NCBI GenBank assembly: GCA_039621445.1
Contig: CP154955.1
Location: forward strand, 45,221,540-45,285,539
Direction of reading: 5' to 3'
Length of the DNA: 64,000 nt
Source: Euglena gracilis
Lineage: Eukaryota > Euglenida > Euglenophyceae > Euglenales
The notes beneath the pieces were generated by a model that worked only from the letters and a program-made list of their open reading frames with translations, ran no database searches and had not been told where the DNA came from. A program made the position numbers and the translations under genes. Each line of letters opens with the position of its first letter. Within the stretch, counting starts at the first letter, position 1. Positions 23,229-35,335 of the stretch are shown in pieces.

Positions 23229-26200
23229 CAGCCGCCCTGCAGGCGAAGTTGTTCCACGCAGCGTCGCAGCACCGGCTGTACGAGAAAGTGGAGCTGCTGG
23301 CCCACAAGATGCAGCAGGGCTGCCCCGACCCGGAGCTGGCCGCCCAGACTAGCCAGACCGCGGAGGGCAGGGCTCGGCAATGGTTTGTTTGTCCCACAGT
23401 GTTTTGCATTTTAGCATCCAATTTTCAAATTTATTTCAATGTTTATGCATCTAAATATTATCATTTCATTCATTTTTCCATTTTTTTTTATATTGCCTGG
23501 TTTGTTTTATCCAATGTGTGCATTTCCATTTTCAAATGACATATTGGAAGGGGAAAAGATGGCGTTTCTGCCGTGCAATTTGATGTGAGTTTTCCTGTGG
23601 AGATTCGGTCATCAATTTATTTGTTCACCCACAACAAAGATGCAAACCAGGCATGAAAATGAGTGCTTTATGGTCAAAGTACAACACAGAATTTTAGAGG
23701 AACCGCATCTGTGCACAACAGGTCAACACACAATACCCAGCCCTGGTGGTCGAAAGACCGGCAGGGTATCGGCGTGCGTACGGCAGACGTCCGGGCCTTC
23801 TCCGCCGCCATCACGCATGAATTGCCCAGCGATGGGTTGCTGGAGCTGATTCAGGGGTCTTAGGGCCTCCATTTTATCCTATCCTCATCGCAGACAGTTG
23901 CTGCAAACCATCGAGAGTACGTGGGAGAGCTCGGAACCCACGTGAAACAGGTCACGGGGGGGGCAGTGAGAAAGATTTATCCTTGTGTGTGATCAATTGT
24001 GCCCTACCCATCCAACCATCCAACCACAACCAATATCATCTGTTAAGGTTTTTTAATGCTTTCTTTTAGTTATTTCATCTGTTTATGTTAAGGGTGTTCC
24101 AACGTTGCCCAGACCTGTGTGGAAGCATGCCCCATATTTTTCAGAGCCTTTTTGAGAGGATGGCATGGGGTGGAACCTCAGACCAAACCCAGAATCAAGA
24201 CTCGTTTCGCAGTGTGCATTTCGGGCCTTCGATTCTGGAAATGGAAACAATTGTGTCCACGTGTCAGCCACCTGGGCTGTGTTTCCCTCAACTGTGAAAA
24301 CGATCCGATACAGGTGCCAACCAGCAATTGGCGCGTTATACGCCCAGGTCATGCATTGTAAGGTCCGCCGCGAATCCCGACGTGGCCGAGTTGGTGTAAT
24401 ACACCGTACCGGTCATCACAGCTTCGGCGCATATACACCACGAGGCTGGAAGGGGGTTCGCGATGGCCAACAGTTGACGGCGTTAAGCTGGGGGTTTTTT
24501 CCCCATTTCCCCTCCATCCTTCAGTGTTTGCTTTGAGCAAAGCATGCAGAGAAGGCGCCGCCTGGGTAGGGGCACAGCTGTGGCTTCCCATTGGTATTTT
24601 TTTGTGGTTTGGGGAACTAAAGAAATTTGTGTCCAAATTAATGATTTTTGTAAGTGGTTTTAACACCAAAAAAATTAGGAACATGCGAACACTCAGAGCC
24701 TCTGACCCTCAGCGCCACTGCCCACGTTAGGAATTACACATATCCCTCAAATCTCAGTCCTGCATGCATTGCCCCCAACGCTCCCCCCGGTGCCTTTGCG
24801 ACAGCTCCAGTTTATGTGAATTGATTAATAATTTCTAATTACACCTGGTTTTTTGTTGTATTTTGTTTTGTGTTGTGTTGCGTTTTTTGTGTGTGTAACG
24901 TTCAGAGGTATATTCCTCTTGTTGTCCGACCTCCGTCGCCCGTTGCTGTCGCCCAACCTCTACGCGGGGGGAGCGGGCGCTGCAGGCAGTGGTGCTGACC
25001 AACATCGCCAAGGCATTGCAGCTGCTATGCGTGAAGTGCGAAGGATTGTGGCTGCGGGCAGGTCCACACAGGCCGCTGCCTTTGTCTGGGTTGATGTTTG
25101 TGTGGGGGGTATTTTTGAATGCACAGGACGTTTGGAGGTGCATGTAAAACCATGGTTTTTCCTCTGACTGAGTGACCGTCTGTTCACATTGGCACACACA
25201 GAATTTTTTTAAAGTCAAAAGACCCCCCCCCCCCGGAGGCCTGGGTTTGGGCGCAAAGCGCTGAAATTTTTTTTGGGAAATGTCTTCAGACGGCCCGGGT
25301 TTTGGAGGGGGATTTTTGTGTTTGGGGTTGGGTGGGGGGGACCCCCCTGGGGTCTTAAAGAAAGCCTGGTGTGTACACTCAACAGCAGCAACGTGTATTG
25401 TTATTGTGAAAAAAACATTGCACTGAATTGTGTGTTCGAACAAGCACACCTCTCCTCCCCCCCAACAGCGGGCTGTCTCCCAGCCAGCCAGACTGCGAAC
25501 AACGCCACCAACGCCCAGGTTTTCAACGCCAGTATGTACAACGCCCTACTCAGGGCCGCACATTTTTTTGGGATTTGGATTTGGGGTGCAGGGGTTGGTC
25601 CAATCGTTTTTGACCCGAACAGTGCACATTGGCAAACATCCGCGGCCGGAAAAACTTTCAGTTCAGGACGTTTAGTTGCATCAGAGAAACAGACATTGGG
25701 TGGACTTAAATTTGGGGGATGAAGCCTCGGCCTCGTGCATTTGTTTTATTTTTTTCTGTTCTCCCTGAGATGAGACCAAGAAAGGCCTGAGAAGTTGCCA
25801 GGATTGCAACCAGAACGTGGAATGTAATAGCCTGGAAAATGAAGTTGCATTGGCTGGTTTCAGAGCCATTTTCCTCGTTCCTCTTGCAATCGGCAAATGG
25901 CAACAATGCCACTACCACCTCCTCCAGCTGATTTCAGTCTCCCAATTTTCCCAACACTCAAATGTTTGAATCTCCCCTTGCATTTGAAAGTGTATCATTC
26001 GTAAGCCCCATTCAGTTTAACCACAATTTTGAATTATATAATTTGTGGTCATCAAGGCGCGCGCGCGCGAAGCACACACAACACACACAACACACACAAC
26101 ACACACAACACACACAACACACACAACACACACAACACACACAACACATACGTTATCATTGTGGTTTAAATTATATGAATGGGTCGTGTACTGACGTGTC

Positions 26201-29200
26201 ATCGGCGACCCTGTCCCCCCAATGAAGGTCAGTGCGGACGTCGTCGCCGTTGTGGGCACGCAGGCCGGGGCCGGGGCCGGCGCGGCGGGCGGCGGCGGCC
26301 GGCCGGACGAACACGCGGAGGCGATGGCGGCGGCGCTGCAGACGCTGCGGGAACAGCTGGCGGACCTCGAGGCAGAGGCGCTCGTCCAGTGCGCCTCTGA
26401 AGGGAATTCGACCCCGTCCTCCCCCCGCCGAGGGGGTTCAGCCAGCCAGCCGCCCAGTCTCCAGCCAGTCAGCCAGCAGCCTTATTCTGGCCTTCGACCC
26501 CCCTCCCCCCATAGACATTTTGTTTATTTTGCAGCCGCAGCCAGGGGACCCTATGGTGTCAGCCAGCAGCCTTTTTTGCAGCCAGCCCAAATTTCTGAGC
26601 TGAGCCCCCCCCCCCCGGGACCCCAAGCAGACGCCCTGCCTTGGGCTGCCTCAAGCCTATCGCGGCGTCCGCCACCAAGTCGCTCGAGAAGCTGGTGGTG
26701 AAGCTGCACGCCGAGGACTTCAGGCGGGGTGGCGGGAGACCAACCAGGGCCCACATCCCCAAGCCCGCAGTACCTACCCCCCCCTACCCTTTCGCCCCCA
26801 GGCTGTTGGCAGCAGCGTGTCCCCCTAACTTTCCTCTCTCATCTATTGGCCCACACGGGTTTGTTGCCCCCCCCCCCCTCCCTGGCTCGTTGGCACCAAC
26901 ATGGCCTCCTGAAGCTGGATTTCACTGTCAGGCCACAACGGCTGAGCCGGGGGTATTTGATGCCGCTCAGTTTCAGTTTTCAGTTTATTCTTTCTTTTTA
27001 ACAAAAATCATTGCATATTTATGATTTTCTCAACCAGTGATTTTCAAGTTTGGCTCATAGATTGTGTTGCATTCAAGACCGATTGTTTTCAACGTTTCCC
27101 ACAAGGGAGAGCAGTACTCATCTGGGAAGGGGTCCATCCACCTGCCCGGTTGGTCTTCTCGCCGCCCCGGCACCGACCACCCAGACCTCAACAAGACCAG
27201 CACGTACGTGACAGAGGTAGAGACACGGCTGCAGGCGCTGCGCCACAAGGTGCTGTACCTTTTCGACGCCACCACCCCGCTCAGGGGGCAGCCCCCGCCC
27301 GGATTCCAGGCGACCACCCAACCACCCTTGGCTAAATACCTCCTTTGTTTCTCTTCCCGTTCCAGGCACTGAGATAGCGGCTTTTGGCCAAGCTGTGGGG
27401 TGTGCGGTGCTCGCCACACAGTCGTCCATGGCACAAGGACCTGCAGGCAAAACTGCGTGGCAGCGACCCCGCTGTGCGGTCAGCCCCTCTCCCTGTCCGC
27501 CCCCCTCTGTCCGGACGTCTGCCCGGCCCCCACCGCCCCCCTGCCCCCGCCATACATCGCTATCTGCCAGCAGCTTGCGGGGCGGGTCTTACCCATGCCG
27601 GCGCCTGGGAGAGATCAGTGTTATTAACCCAGCCCGCGTTGTCTGCCCACTTTTTTTGGGCCTTTTTTTCACTTAAAAGGTCACGGGTCCCCGTAACTTT
27701 TGTTCCAGATTTTTCCAGGAAAATTTCTGGGTTGGTTTCCACCTCGATAAAAACGACCCCTTTGACCCCGTTTTGGGCACTTTGGGCTTTTTGCTGTATC
27801 AGACATTATCGGCCCTTTTGTGTTGATTCCCCTGTTGTCCACAATTATTCCAAAGAATTTTCTTATTTTTGGTACGCTCGAAATCAACTGCCACCCCCCA
27901 GCAGAGGCTGTTTCCGAAATTTTGTGTTTGCCCCAAAAAGGCCCGATAATTCCTGAACAGCGGTTGCCTGTCTAAATGCCTGCAAAACCCGTTAACACCG
28001 TTTTCCTGAATTGGCCTTTTGAGCCCCTTTGCAACCGTGAGACCCCTTGTTTCTCCTGGGCAGGGTGTGCGTGTATGACTTGCGTAAAGAAGGTTTACAG
28101 GACAACAACTTTCACGGTTTTCCGTACACTTTGTTTGAAGTATGCAAATAAGCCGTGTTAATGAGGGGGTGGAGTGCTCTCGCACTTGGTTTCCCTGATG
28201 ACTGTCAAGCAGCGGGACACACGGTGCTCTCCCCTTGCCTACTGGACTGATGGCAGTAGAGTGCCAACCAGGCTTCTTTTTAAGTCAGCTGACCCCCCCC
28301 CCCCCGGGGAGGGGGGTGGGGGGGTGGGTCCGGGCCCGACCCCCCCCCCCCCTGGGTGGGGGGGTCCAGCGCCGGAGGCGCTGGGTATACCTTTTCGGCG
28401 GGAAGCGCCGAAAATTTTTGAAAATTGCCTTTAACGGGCCCGATTTTGGGGGGGGTCCCCGCTCCCCCCCCCCCCAGTGGGGGGGTCCCGCGCCACCCTG
28501 GGTGGGTGGGGGGGACCCCCCCTCCCCCCCCGGGGGTCTTAAAAAGAAGCCTGGTGCCAACAGCTGAAGGGGGGATACCGTTGCTGTAGGGGTGCTCTGG
28601 AGGAGTTTATGTCTTTTCCACAACTTGGTTCCTGGCAGCGGAGTAGACAAAAGGGACCAAAATGCCCCATATTTTTCTGTCTGGGCCTGAAACTGTTTTG
28701 AAACGCACTTTTGGAGTCCACCTAAGATACCAGATAGGGGGTCTGCCAGAGGGGGAAGGACACAATCAGGAATGGTTTTGGTGAGAGGATTCCGACTCAC
28801 TACCCACTCTGGTCACACTGCTCGGCATCACCATGCCAATCCATTAGATGCAACCTATTTTGGGCTCTCCTGATAAGAACCAAAATGTCTGCTGCGTTCA
28901 GGACCTGCAGCGTGGGAGGGGGGAAGCTCATCGGATCCCACCCCACCAGCCTGCATGCCCAGTATACCACAGGTTCCCCTTGTTCACAGTCAACCGTAAA
29001 CAACACACAAAGAGAGTTTTACGGAAAAGCGTAAACAATACTCTGTTGAAGAATGTTTACAGGAAACTGTAAACAAGTGGATATCGGTGTTTTTGATCAC
29101 TGTCATATGATCCTTGGACCGGAAAAAATCCTGGCCTTTTTCAGGAACCATCGCTCTTCTATCTTCAAATCACAACCCGCCACGAGAGATTGAAGGAGAG

Positions 29201-32200
29201 ACACAAAAGACTTGCCTCCACAAGCTGGAAAAAATGCAACGAGCATAATTTCCTTTGGCAGCTTTGCAAAGTTACCGGAAGTTCCCTTGGGTGAGTGAGG
29301 ACCAGCTCGCGGTTTGTCCCTCCACTTCTAGGTCCGAGGCAACAACAGAGACCATCTTTACCATTACAAATCAATGGAAATCATCAGAGGGAACACCACT
29401 CAGAGCAACCGCCTCCGAGAGTTGTCACTAACAACTCCAAAAAAAATCAAAGATTTTTAAATCGCTTTCAACAGGTCTAAAAAAAGGCCTTTTTTGGAAC
29501 ATCCTGGTCAATACGTTTCGCAGGTTATCGGGTCATTTCATGCACAGCTTCTTTTTTTTTCGGCAGATTTTTCCCCCAATTGCAACAGACAACGGCGAAT
29601 GGATTTCTGAAAACGTACTCTACGCTCCACAGTTTTCTATTCAGCATAATTCAGCCTCTTTTCCAGGCATTTCAATTTCATTTCTGCGAGATGTGTTTTT
29701 GAGGGCCGTTCTCTGTATCGTTGAATAGAGCACACAAATGGGTAAATAAGTTTTCAGGGTATTTTCCTGCAGTGGGGGAGTTTGAAGGTCAACCGCATTG
29801 GATTGCAACGGTGTGGGGGGTGCCGATGTCCGGATGGAGCTGCTGTGGCCCACCAGGTGGGGAGGAATCGGGTGAGACCCTGTGCAGTGAGCCCATGAAA
29901 GCTCAGTCTGGGGTGTTGCTGAGAGACCTCTCCTGGGTGGCATTGAAAGAAGTCGGGGGAAGGGAGGGTTCCTGTCCCCCTGCCCAAGGGGTGTCGAGGT
30001 TGCTGCAGCCGGCCTATGGCAACTGGGCGCATCAGCAGTAGCATTGGTTTCTGTGCCCAGAGTTGATTCTTTTCTCCAAACCTGTCCTAAGTTTATGGGA
30101 AACCGTGAACACCATTTCGTTAAGGCACAACTGTTCCTGGTGAGAGGGGTGACCAACGCCCCAGAAGAAACCACAGCCAGTGTTTGTGGGGAACACCTCC
30201 ACAGCTGCGGGAAACCGTAAACAAGTACAAGGTCACAATTTTCCGTAAACTTCTGTTTTTACATGTTTACGCAAAACCGTAAACCACCTTCGCCGCACAC
30301 CCTTTTTTGGGGGGGGGGCACCAAAACGTTCACGGGAACCCGTATAGTATCGGGGGGTTTGAATAATCCCAGAACTATTTCGGAACACCCTGGGACTCAC
30401 AAATTCCCAGGAATTTTCTGTGCGCAAAATCGGAAAAATCGGGCAAAATCAGGGCTTTTTTCGGGTGGGCAGACAACGCGGGCTCATTATTAGGATTAGA
30501 TCGTTCGTCGCCAAAGTGGCCATTGCAGTCTGGGAGCAGGATTCATGGCGGACAACAGGAGGTGGTGGGTTGAATGGGTGTCTGAGCACATTTCCAACGT
30601 ATCTTGAGACCCAAAATTTTCTCTTCAAAATAGGCTCTTTTTCCTGAAGAGAATTTTCGGGGTATCACAGGCCTGTCCTTTTTTGTTGATTTCTCTTTAC
30701 CTTGCACAGCGAAAATAAGCACCAATGAACGTTATGCAGCCGCAGTGCACACCCATGTGCATTTGTACAGGGTGTTACGCACCCCGAACGAACACATTTC
30801 CACCGCTTGTCATGTCTCACATCCTCGGCATGGCATTGGCCAATTACCTAACAAACACTTGCCGAAACGTGAATTTGGCATACATCATTTGATCTCGCCA
30901 ATTCATGAATGAACACGCATTCTGTTTGTCCGCCTCCACGGTGCGGTATGGCCGCGTCGTACTTTGTCCGCCACGCAGCCCTGCACCGCCCGATGAGCGA
31001 GCAGGGGAAGATGAAGCTCAGCACTGACATCGCCCAGCTTCAGTTCGCGGTGGGAGCCCTGTGCAGTGCGGAGAACCTTGGGGCTGCGTTCCGTGAGTTG
31101 CAGCCAGAGCATGCCACTGTTGGGGTGTTCGACCCCGCCAGCGGGGTTGACTGGTTGTTGTTGCTTTTTTTGGAAACTGGACAACCTCACCCCCAGCCTC
31201 ACCCCCCACCTCACCCTGGGGTGTTAAGAAGCAAGTTGTTTTTTTTTCCTTTGAAAATCACACTACCATTCAGAGTTTCCCCCCACCTGAAGCTCAACTG
31301 CTTCTTCCCCACCATTAAAGGACAACCTTTTCACCCCCCACTGTTGAAAAATGATGGCAGCCAGGATTTTTTTTGTGGACGCCGCAGCCTTTACTGGAAC
31401 TCAAGGTTTTCATGAAGTTCAGAAGAATGATTTTTCGATTGGGAATATCCTAGATCCTTATGCCCCCTTATATACTGACGTGTACTTTGTTTGCACAAGA
31501 CAGATACTTTTACACGAAATGCACAAAAGATTTGAAAAGGAACGACAACTCATTTTCTTTGATGCCAAACCTGAAAAATAATATGCATTTGCAGCTATTT
31601 CCATTTTAAAAAACAGTCGCCAAAAGTTTTTTTTAATTCTGATGCCCAAAGTCTTGCAAGGTTTTGGGTGCCAATTTCGGGTCGAAATCTGGTCTGTCCG
31701 GTCAAATTTGGTTGAACAAAATGATTTGGTCAACTTTCTGCCACCTGAGGCTTTGGACAAGAGAGACCCAACACAGTTTCCTGTGATTTCGTTTTTGCTT
31801 CTTTTTCACCCCTTTTTTGTTACCCCCCCCCTTTCAGCAGCCCAGGCACACAAGATCCTGACCCTGGTGGTCAGAACTGGGGGGAGCTGGTCAGACACCT
31901 GGGGGGGCACAGGTGTCAGCCCTTCCCGATGAATGTTTCTCTTTGGTGGAAGGGGATGCCTTGTCTCCGGGCTTTCCGCTCTCTACTCTTTATGGACACT
32001 GCGCAGGTCCCCCGGGAAAAGCCACCACTGATGCAAGCATGCCAACTGACCCCAAGGAAGAGTACTCTGGAATGCCTGTAATTCTCATACATTAGCTGGA
32101 TCCCTGACTTGACTTGTTATGTCAAGGAATTGTTGATTATGATTATATTTATTGGGTTGCCATTCAATTATTTTGTTTCTATAATATTTGCAGATTTTTT

Positions 32201-33680
32201 CAACGGGTTTTGCTCAAGAAAAGTATGCATGTATGCATGACCAGAAACAACATGATACAAATACGAACATGTATTTTTTTTGAATTCAGAACTTTAGTCG
32301 CCGAAAAAAGGTCTTCATTATAACCATCGGAGGCTGCCACGTTCCAACCTGAAAAAAATCTCACTTTGGACTGTTCTCGCTGATTTGACGTTGCCGTCTT
32401 GTACGTGCAATTTCCTGGAGGGGGGGTCGATCCATTTTACCTCTCCCCTGTCACTCCTCTCTCTGTGCCATCCAACTCTCAGGATGGCTGAAGATCATCC
32501 TTTGGTGGATGGATATAGAGCATGCACCTCCAGTGGTATAAAGCGCCAGACAAATTGATCGTGTGGTGCCTCCTGGGATACCTCGGAAGATTGTTGGGCA
32601 GTTGTGAGATCCCCCTTTCTGCTGCTGAACGTGTCATGGGACGTGTCATAGAACGTGTTATAGCTTCTGGAGGGATCGAGGAAGGGTTGGGCTTCTTTTT
32701 TTCATCGGAATACCCCCTGGAGTACACGTGGTGGCACGAGGTCTTTAGGGACGCGGATATTCTGTTTGTTTGTTTGTTTTTTTTACTCTTAAAGGACCCA
32801 CTCAGAACCCTCTTAGGCCAAAGAGCTGGCAATGATGGCCCTCGTCTCGAACAGGGTCAACCAATAAAGAAAGAGCCGGAAAACATTTTTGGGGTGTTTT
32901 GTGGCGATGACCCAAGGATGCCGGGAATCAAAAGTTTTCCGCGACGTTGACCCGCCTTCGCTGAGCAACTTCACGTCAGTGCCATCATGTTGACCCCCAC
33001 GGCAGCAGCTGGAAGAGAAAACCCCCGGCAGCCCTTGGAGGACGGGGTTTGAGGTTGGGCGGGACCCCCCTCCCCCCCCCCTCGGGTGGCGCCTTTGCGT
33101 TGGCGCTGGAGGTCCGCAACGCGCTGGTCCACCCGCTCAACGTGCTGCACCACCTCTTCGCCCGGGCGACGCACCCAGCCCGCCCAGGACCGGACGGTAC
33201 TCCCGATGGGGGGGTCACCAGGGGTTTTTTTTTTAGGTTTGGTCCCCAGGGGGGGGAGGGGGGGGGTGGGGGGTGTGGCCCAGCCCCCCCCCCCCCCGGG
33301 GGTGGGGGTCATGGGTGGTATATATATTTTTTTGGCGCCGAAGGTGCCGAAAATTTTTGAAAAGGGTGATATTTTAAGCATTTTTCGCGATTTTTGGCCA
33401 TTTTCGGGGGAAATGTAAGTGGGTCCCCGGGACCCCCCCCCCCCGGGGGGGCCAGGGGGTGGGTGGGTGGGTGGGGGACCCCCCCCCCCAGTCTTAAAAA
33501 ACCCCTGGTGGTATGGTGTGGGATGGGGGGGTCTGTCCGCCCCCCCACCACCACCGAGCCATTCCGTACAGCCCTGGGGCCGCCTGCCGCTGCCGTACGT
33601 TGGGGAGGGCAAGACCCTGGAGGCGTACACCGAGGAGCTGGACGTGCTGGCGGACCCCGCGCTGGAGGGCCAGGGCGGGT
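23229..33680 (+). CDS. COG5: COG5: C-terminal exons
   Basis: Approximate exons: 23229-23382 (FHAASQHRLYEKVELLAHKM), 23760-23860 (ADVRAFSAAITHELPSDGLL), 23894-23950, 24972-25060 (AVVLTNIAKALQLLCVKCE), 25469-25590 (NAQVFNASMYNALLRAAH), 26228-26390 (AMAAALQTLREQLADLEAEA), 26652-26728 (SLEKLVVKLHAEDF, matching MHQEDF), 27178-27335 (TSTYVTEVETRLQALRHKVL), 27551-27585 (YIAICQQLAGR), 30940-31092 (YFVRHAALHRPMSEQGKMKL; donor GTGAGT), 33112-33196 (VRNALVHPLNVLHHLFARAT) and 33572 to about 33680 (GEGKTLEAYTEELDVLADPA). They follow the COG5 C-terminal order. The segment VRHAALHRPMSEQGK is diagnostic and looks plant-like. The stop codon was not located. A segment matching RAFRPLxF, expected between 31092 and 33112, was not found, and some phases do not join, so an exon is probably missed. 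Confidence 0.75.
25199..25368. mobile_element. hAT-like MITE relative, target duplication not evident
   Basis: The left end CAGAATTTTTTTAAAGTC and right end GTCTTAAAGAAAGCCTG resemble the other MITE copies. The interior has a C-tract, the core GGCGCAAAGCGCTGAAAT and G/C-tract ends. Flanks do not show a clear 8-bp repeat. In a COG5 intron. Confidence 0.5.
26085..26147. repeat. CACACACAA nonamer array
   Basis: About seven copies of a 9-bp unit CACACACAA, preceded by a GCGCGCGC run. It is just upstream of the COG5 exon at 26228. Confidence 0.9.
26405..26640. repeat. CCAGCCAGCAG-type dispersed repeat copy
   Basis: It contains CAGCCAGCCAGC, CCAGTCAGCCAGCAGCC, AGCCAGCAGCCTTTTTTGCA and ends near a GAGCTGAGCCCCCC C-tract. 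Related copies are at 38395-38720, 39720-40215, 48640-48710, 52300-52440 and 62425-62645. Confidence 0.6.
28269..28553. mobile_element. hAT-like MITE with perfect 8-bp target duplication
   Basis: The 285-bp element begins CAGGCTTCTTTTTAAG and ends CTTAAAAAGAAGCCTG, a perfect 16-bp inverted repeat. It is flanked by GTGCCAAC at 28261-28268 and 28554-28561. The interior has alternating C and G tracts and the core GGCGGGAAGCGCCGAAAA. No coding capacity. It lies in the 3.3-kb COG5 intron between exons at 27585 and 30940. Confidence 0.85.
32522..32950 (+). other. 142-codon ORF of unknown status
   Basis: An ATG-initiated frame starts MHLQWYKAPDKLIVW and contains AAERVMGRVIERVIASGG. The antisense frame is also open and protein-like. 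It lies inside the COG5 locus, in a long intron. No family is recognised and no splice signals support it. It could be chance, a mobile-element remnant, or a missed exon. Confidence 0.2.
33219..33507. mobile_element. hAT-like MITE relative
   Basis: The left end CAGGGGTTTTTTTTTTAGG and right end CTTAAAAAACCCCTG form an imperfect inverted repeat. The interior contains GGCGCCGAAGGTGCCGAAAA and long C/G tracts. The 8-bp flanks match only partly (GGGGTCAC, GTGGTATG). It occupies most of the intron between COG5 exons 33112-33196 and 33572-33680. Confidence 0.5.
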
Positions 33681-33810
33681 GTGTGGGGCCAAGATCCCAC
33701 CCCCAAAGTGATCAGATTTCGATCTCCCGCGTTTTTTCCTTTTTTAAATTTTAAATTAAGACTTAATTTTTTTGAATGACCGTTGGCGGGCAAAGCAGAG
33801 CCCAGTGGTA

Positions 33811-34401
33811 TTATCCTCTATTTTTCGGTATCCATTTGTCCGTCCTTTCTTTTTGGACCTTTGGACCTTGCTCTTTCATGAGTTCATCATGGGTCATAGT
33901 TGTGTGAAGGGGAGACCATCGGAAATGCAAACTTAAAAAATCAATTGGGACCAATTTTTGAAGTTTTTCATTATAGATCAACAAATTTGGATTGGTTTTT
34001 ATGGCCCTGTGGTTGGCACGCCGCAGCAGTATGACTGCTACTACCACATCTGGCAGTCCATGGCTTCCGCTGCCGCGGCATACGAGACATGCACCGAGGT
34101 CGACACTGAAGCAGGCATTTTTTGTTGTTGGTAAGCCAAGCATGATACCCCTTGGCATCAGACATTTTAGCTGAACTTCGAATGAACTTAGAACAGTGTT
34201 CCCCTGTTCGCTTGGCCCAGTTCCAAAACAAATGTCTGTTTCCAGCACCGCACGCAGCTTGCGGGCGCAATATTGGCGGTCGGCGAGCTGTTCTGGCCGT
34301 CCGGCGACTCCTACTGAACCCCCCCTCCCTGTCACCCTCCATGGCGCTGACAGACGGCGATGTGATACCCACGATGGTGATACCACCCCCCCCCCCCTCA
34401 C
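33811..34401 (-). other. 196-codon minus-strand ORF of unknown status
   Basis: The frame has a varied, non-repetitive composition and ends with segments such as NLLIYNEKLQKLVPIDF and THDELMKEQGPKVQKERTDK. No family is recognised. A short + strand frame at about 33985-34100 (FYGPVVGTPQQYDCYYHIWQ) also looks protein-like, so this may simply be anciently coding or chance sequence. Confidence 0.2.
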
Positions 34402-34910
34402 ACGCTGCCCGACGTTCGTTGTATCTCTTCACTGTTTTTACATCCTGATGGGTTCCCTTGGGTTCCCTTCCGAAGTCCTGTGGACACCTCTACTGCAGAA
34501 CATTCCCCCCACTCACACCCAAATTAGGAAATGCCCAACGATCGTCCTGATTCCAGCTTTCACCGACCTTTTTTTTTTAAGGTTTCTTCATCCTTTGGGT
34601 TGAGAACCTAACGCTGTCCCCTCTTCTCAGAGGACAGCGGGGTGGTGGTAGGTTGGCACGGGGCCGCACTTGAACTGGCAAATGTTGAACAGCAAATTCT
34701 TCTTCCTACAGCGAAACTAATTTGGAACATATTTGGACAGTTGCTTTCTTAGTTCAAACTCGATTCGTCTGTGATTGGTATTCCTCTTTCACTGCACTCC
34801 CCAGACGCAAGGGTTCGACTGCTCTTCAAGTGAGCAAGGTTCGACACGCCCAAGCCCACAGTGTTAATGGAAACACACATAGGCCTGAAATTGCCTTGAA
34901 AGAGATCGTA
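34402..34910. other. spacer, nothing recognised
   Basis: The stretch between the COG5 end and the fold-back repeat at 34911 has no exon I can support. Short open frames here lack splice signals and protein-like composition. Confidence 0.4.
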
Positions 34911-35335
34911 ACCCCCCTAAAAAAAATAAGACCCGGGTCTTATTTTTGGTCTCCTTTGCTGGAGACCTCCAGGGGGGTTTTTATTTGGGGGGGGTCTTTT
35001 TTTGGATTTTTTCTTGACCGACCCAGGCCCGAAAAAAAGGTCATTTTCCAGGTTCCCAAAAGCATCAAAAATTTTCCTTCGGCGCTGCGCGCCATGTGTA
35101 AATTGGTGTAAGTTGACATGTAGCATGTTTTTTGCACCCAAAGATCAGAAAATTTTGAATTTTCATCATTTTGTGTGTGAAATTGAGGTTTTTGGTAAGT
35201 TTTCAGGGTAAATTTTCAGCGTCCCCGGCGCTTCGCGCCGTCAGGGGGGGTCTTATTTTTGGATTTTTGCTCGATCGGCCCAGGGGGTCTCATTTTTGGG
35301 GGGGGGTCTTATTTTGGGGGGTGCTTATTTTGGTT
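34911..35335. repeat. fold-back element: ATAAGACC word plus C/G tracts
   Basis: The left end has CCCCCCTAAAAAAAATAAGA next to the palindrome AAATAAGACCCGGGTCTTAT (within 34922-34947). The right end carries GGGGGTCTTATTTTGGGGGG. Internal hairpin words CCTTCGGCGCTGCGCGCC and CCCCGGCGCTTCGCGCCG link it to the other C-tract elements. No coding capacity. Confidence 0.6.

Noticed and set aside
24361-24450. tRNA-like words (CGAATCCC, GTGGCCGAGTTGG)
   Set aside because: They cannot be arranged into a cloverleaf with an acceptor stem and anticodon arm on either strand.
29641-30174. 177-codon minus-strand ORF inside a COG5 intron
   Set aside because: Composition and context give no support for a gene and no family is recognised.
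32522-32950. 142-codon ORF as a separate gene
   Set aside because: No family, no splice support, an equally good antisense frame, and it lies within the COG5 locus; kept only as a low-confidence entry.
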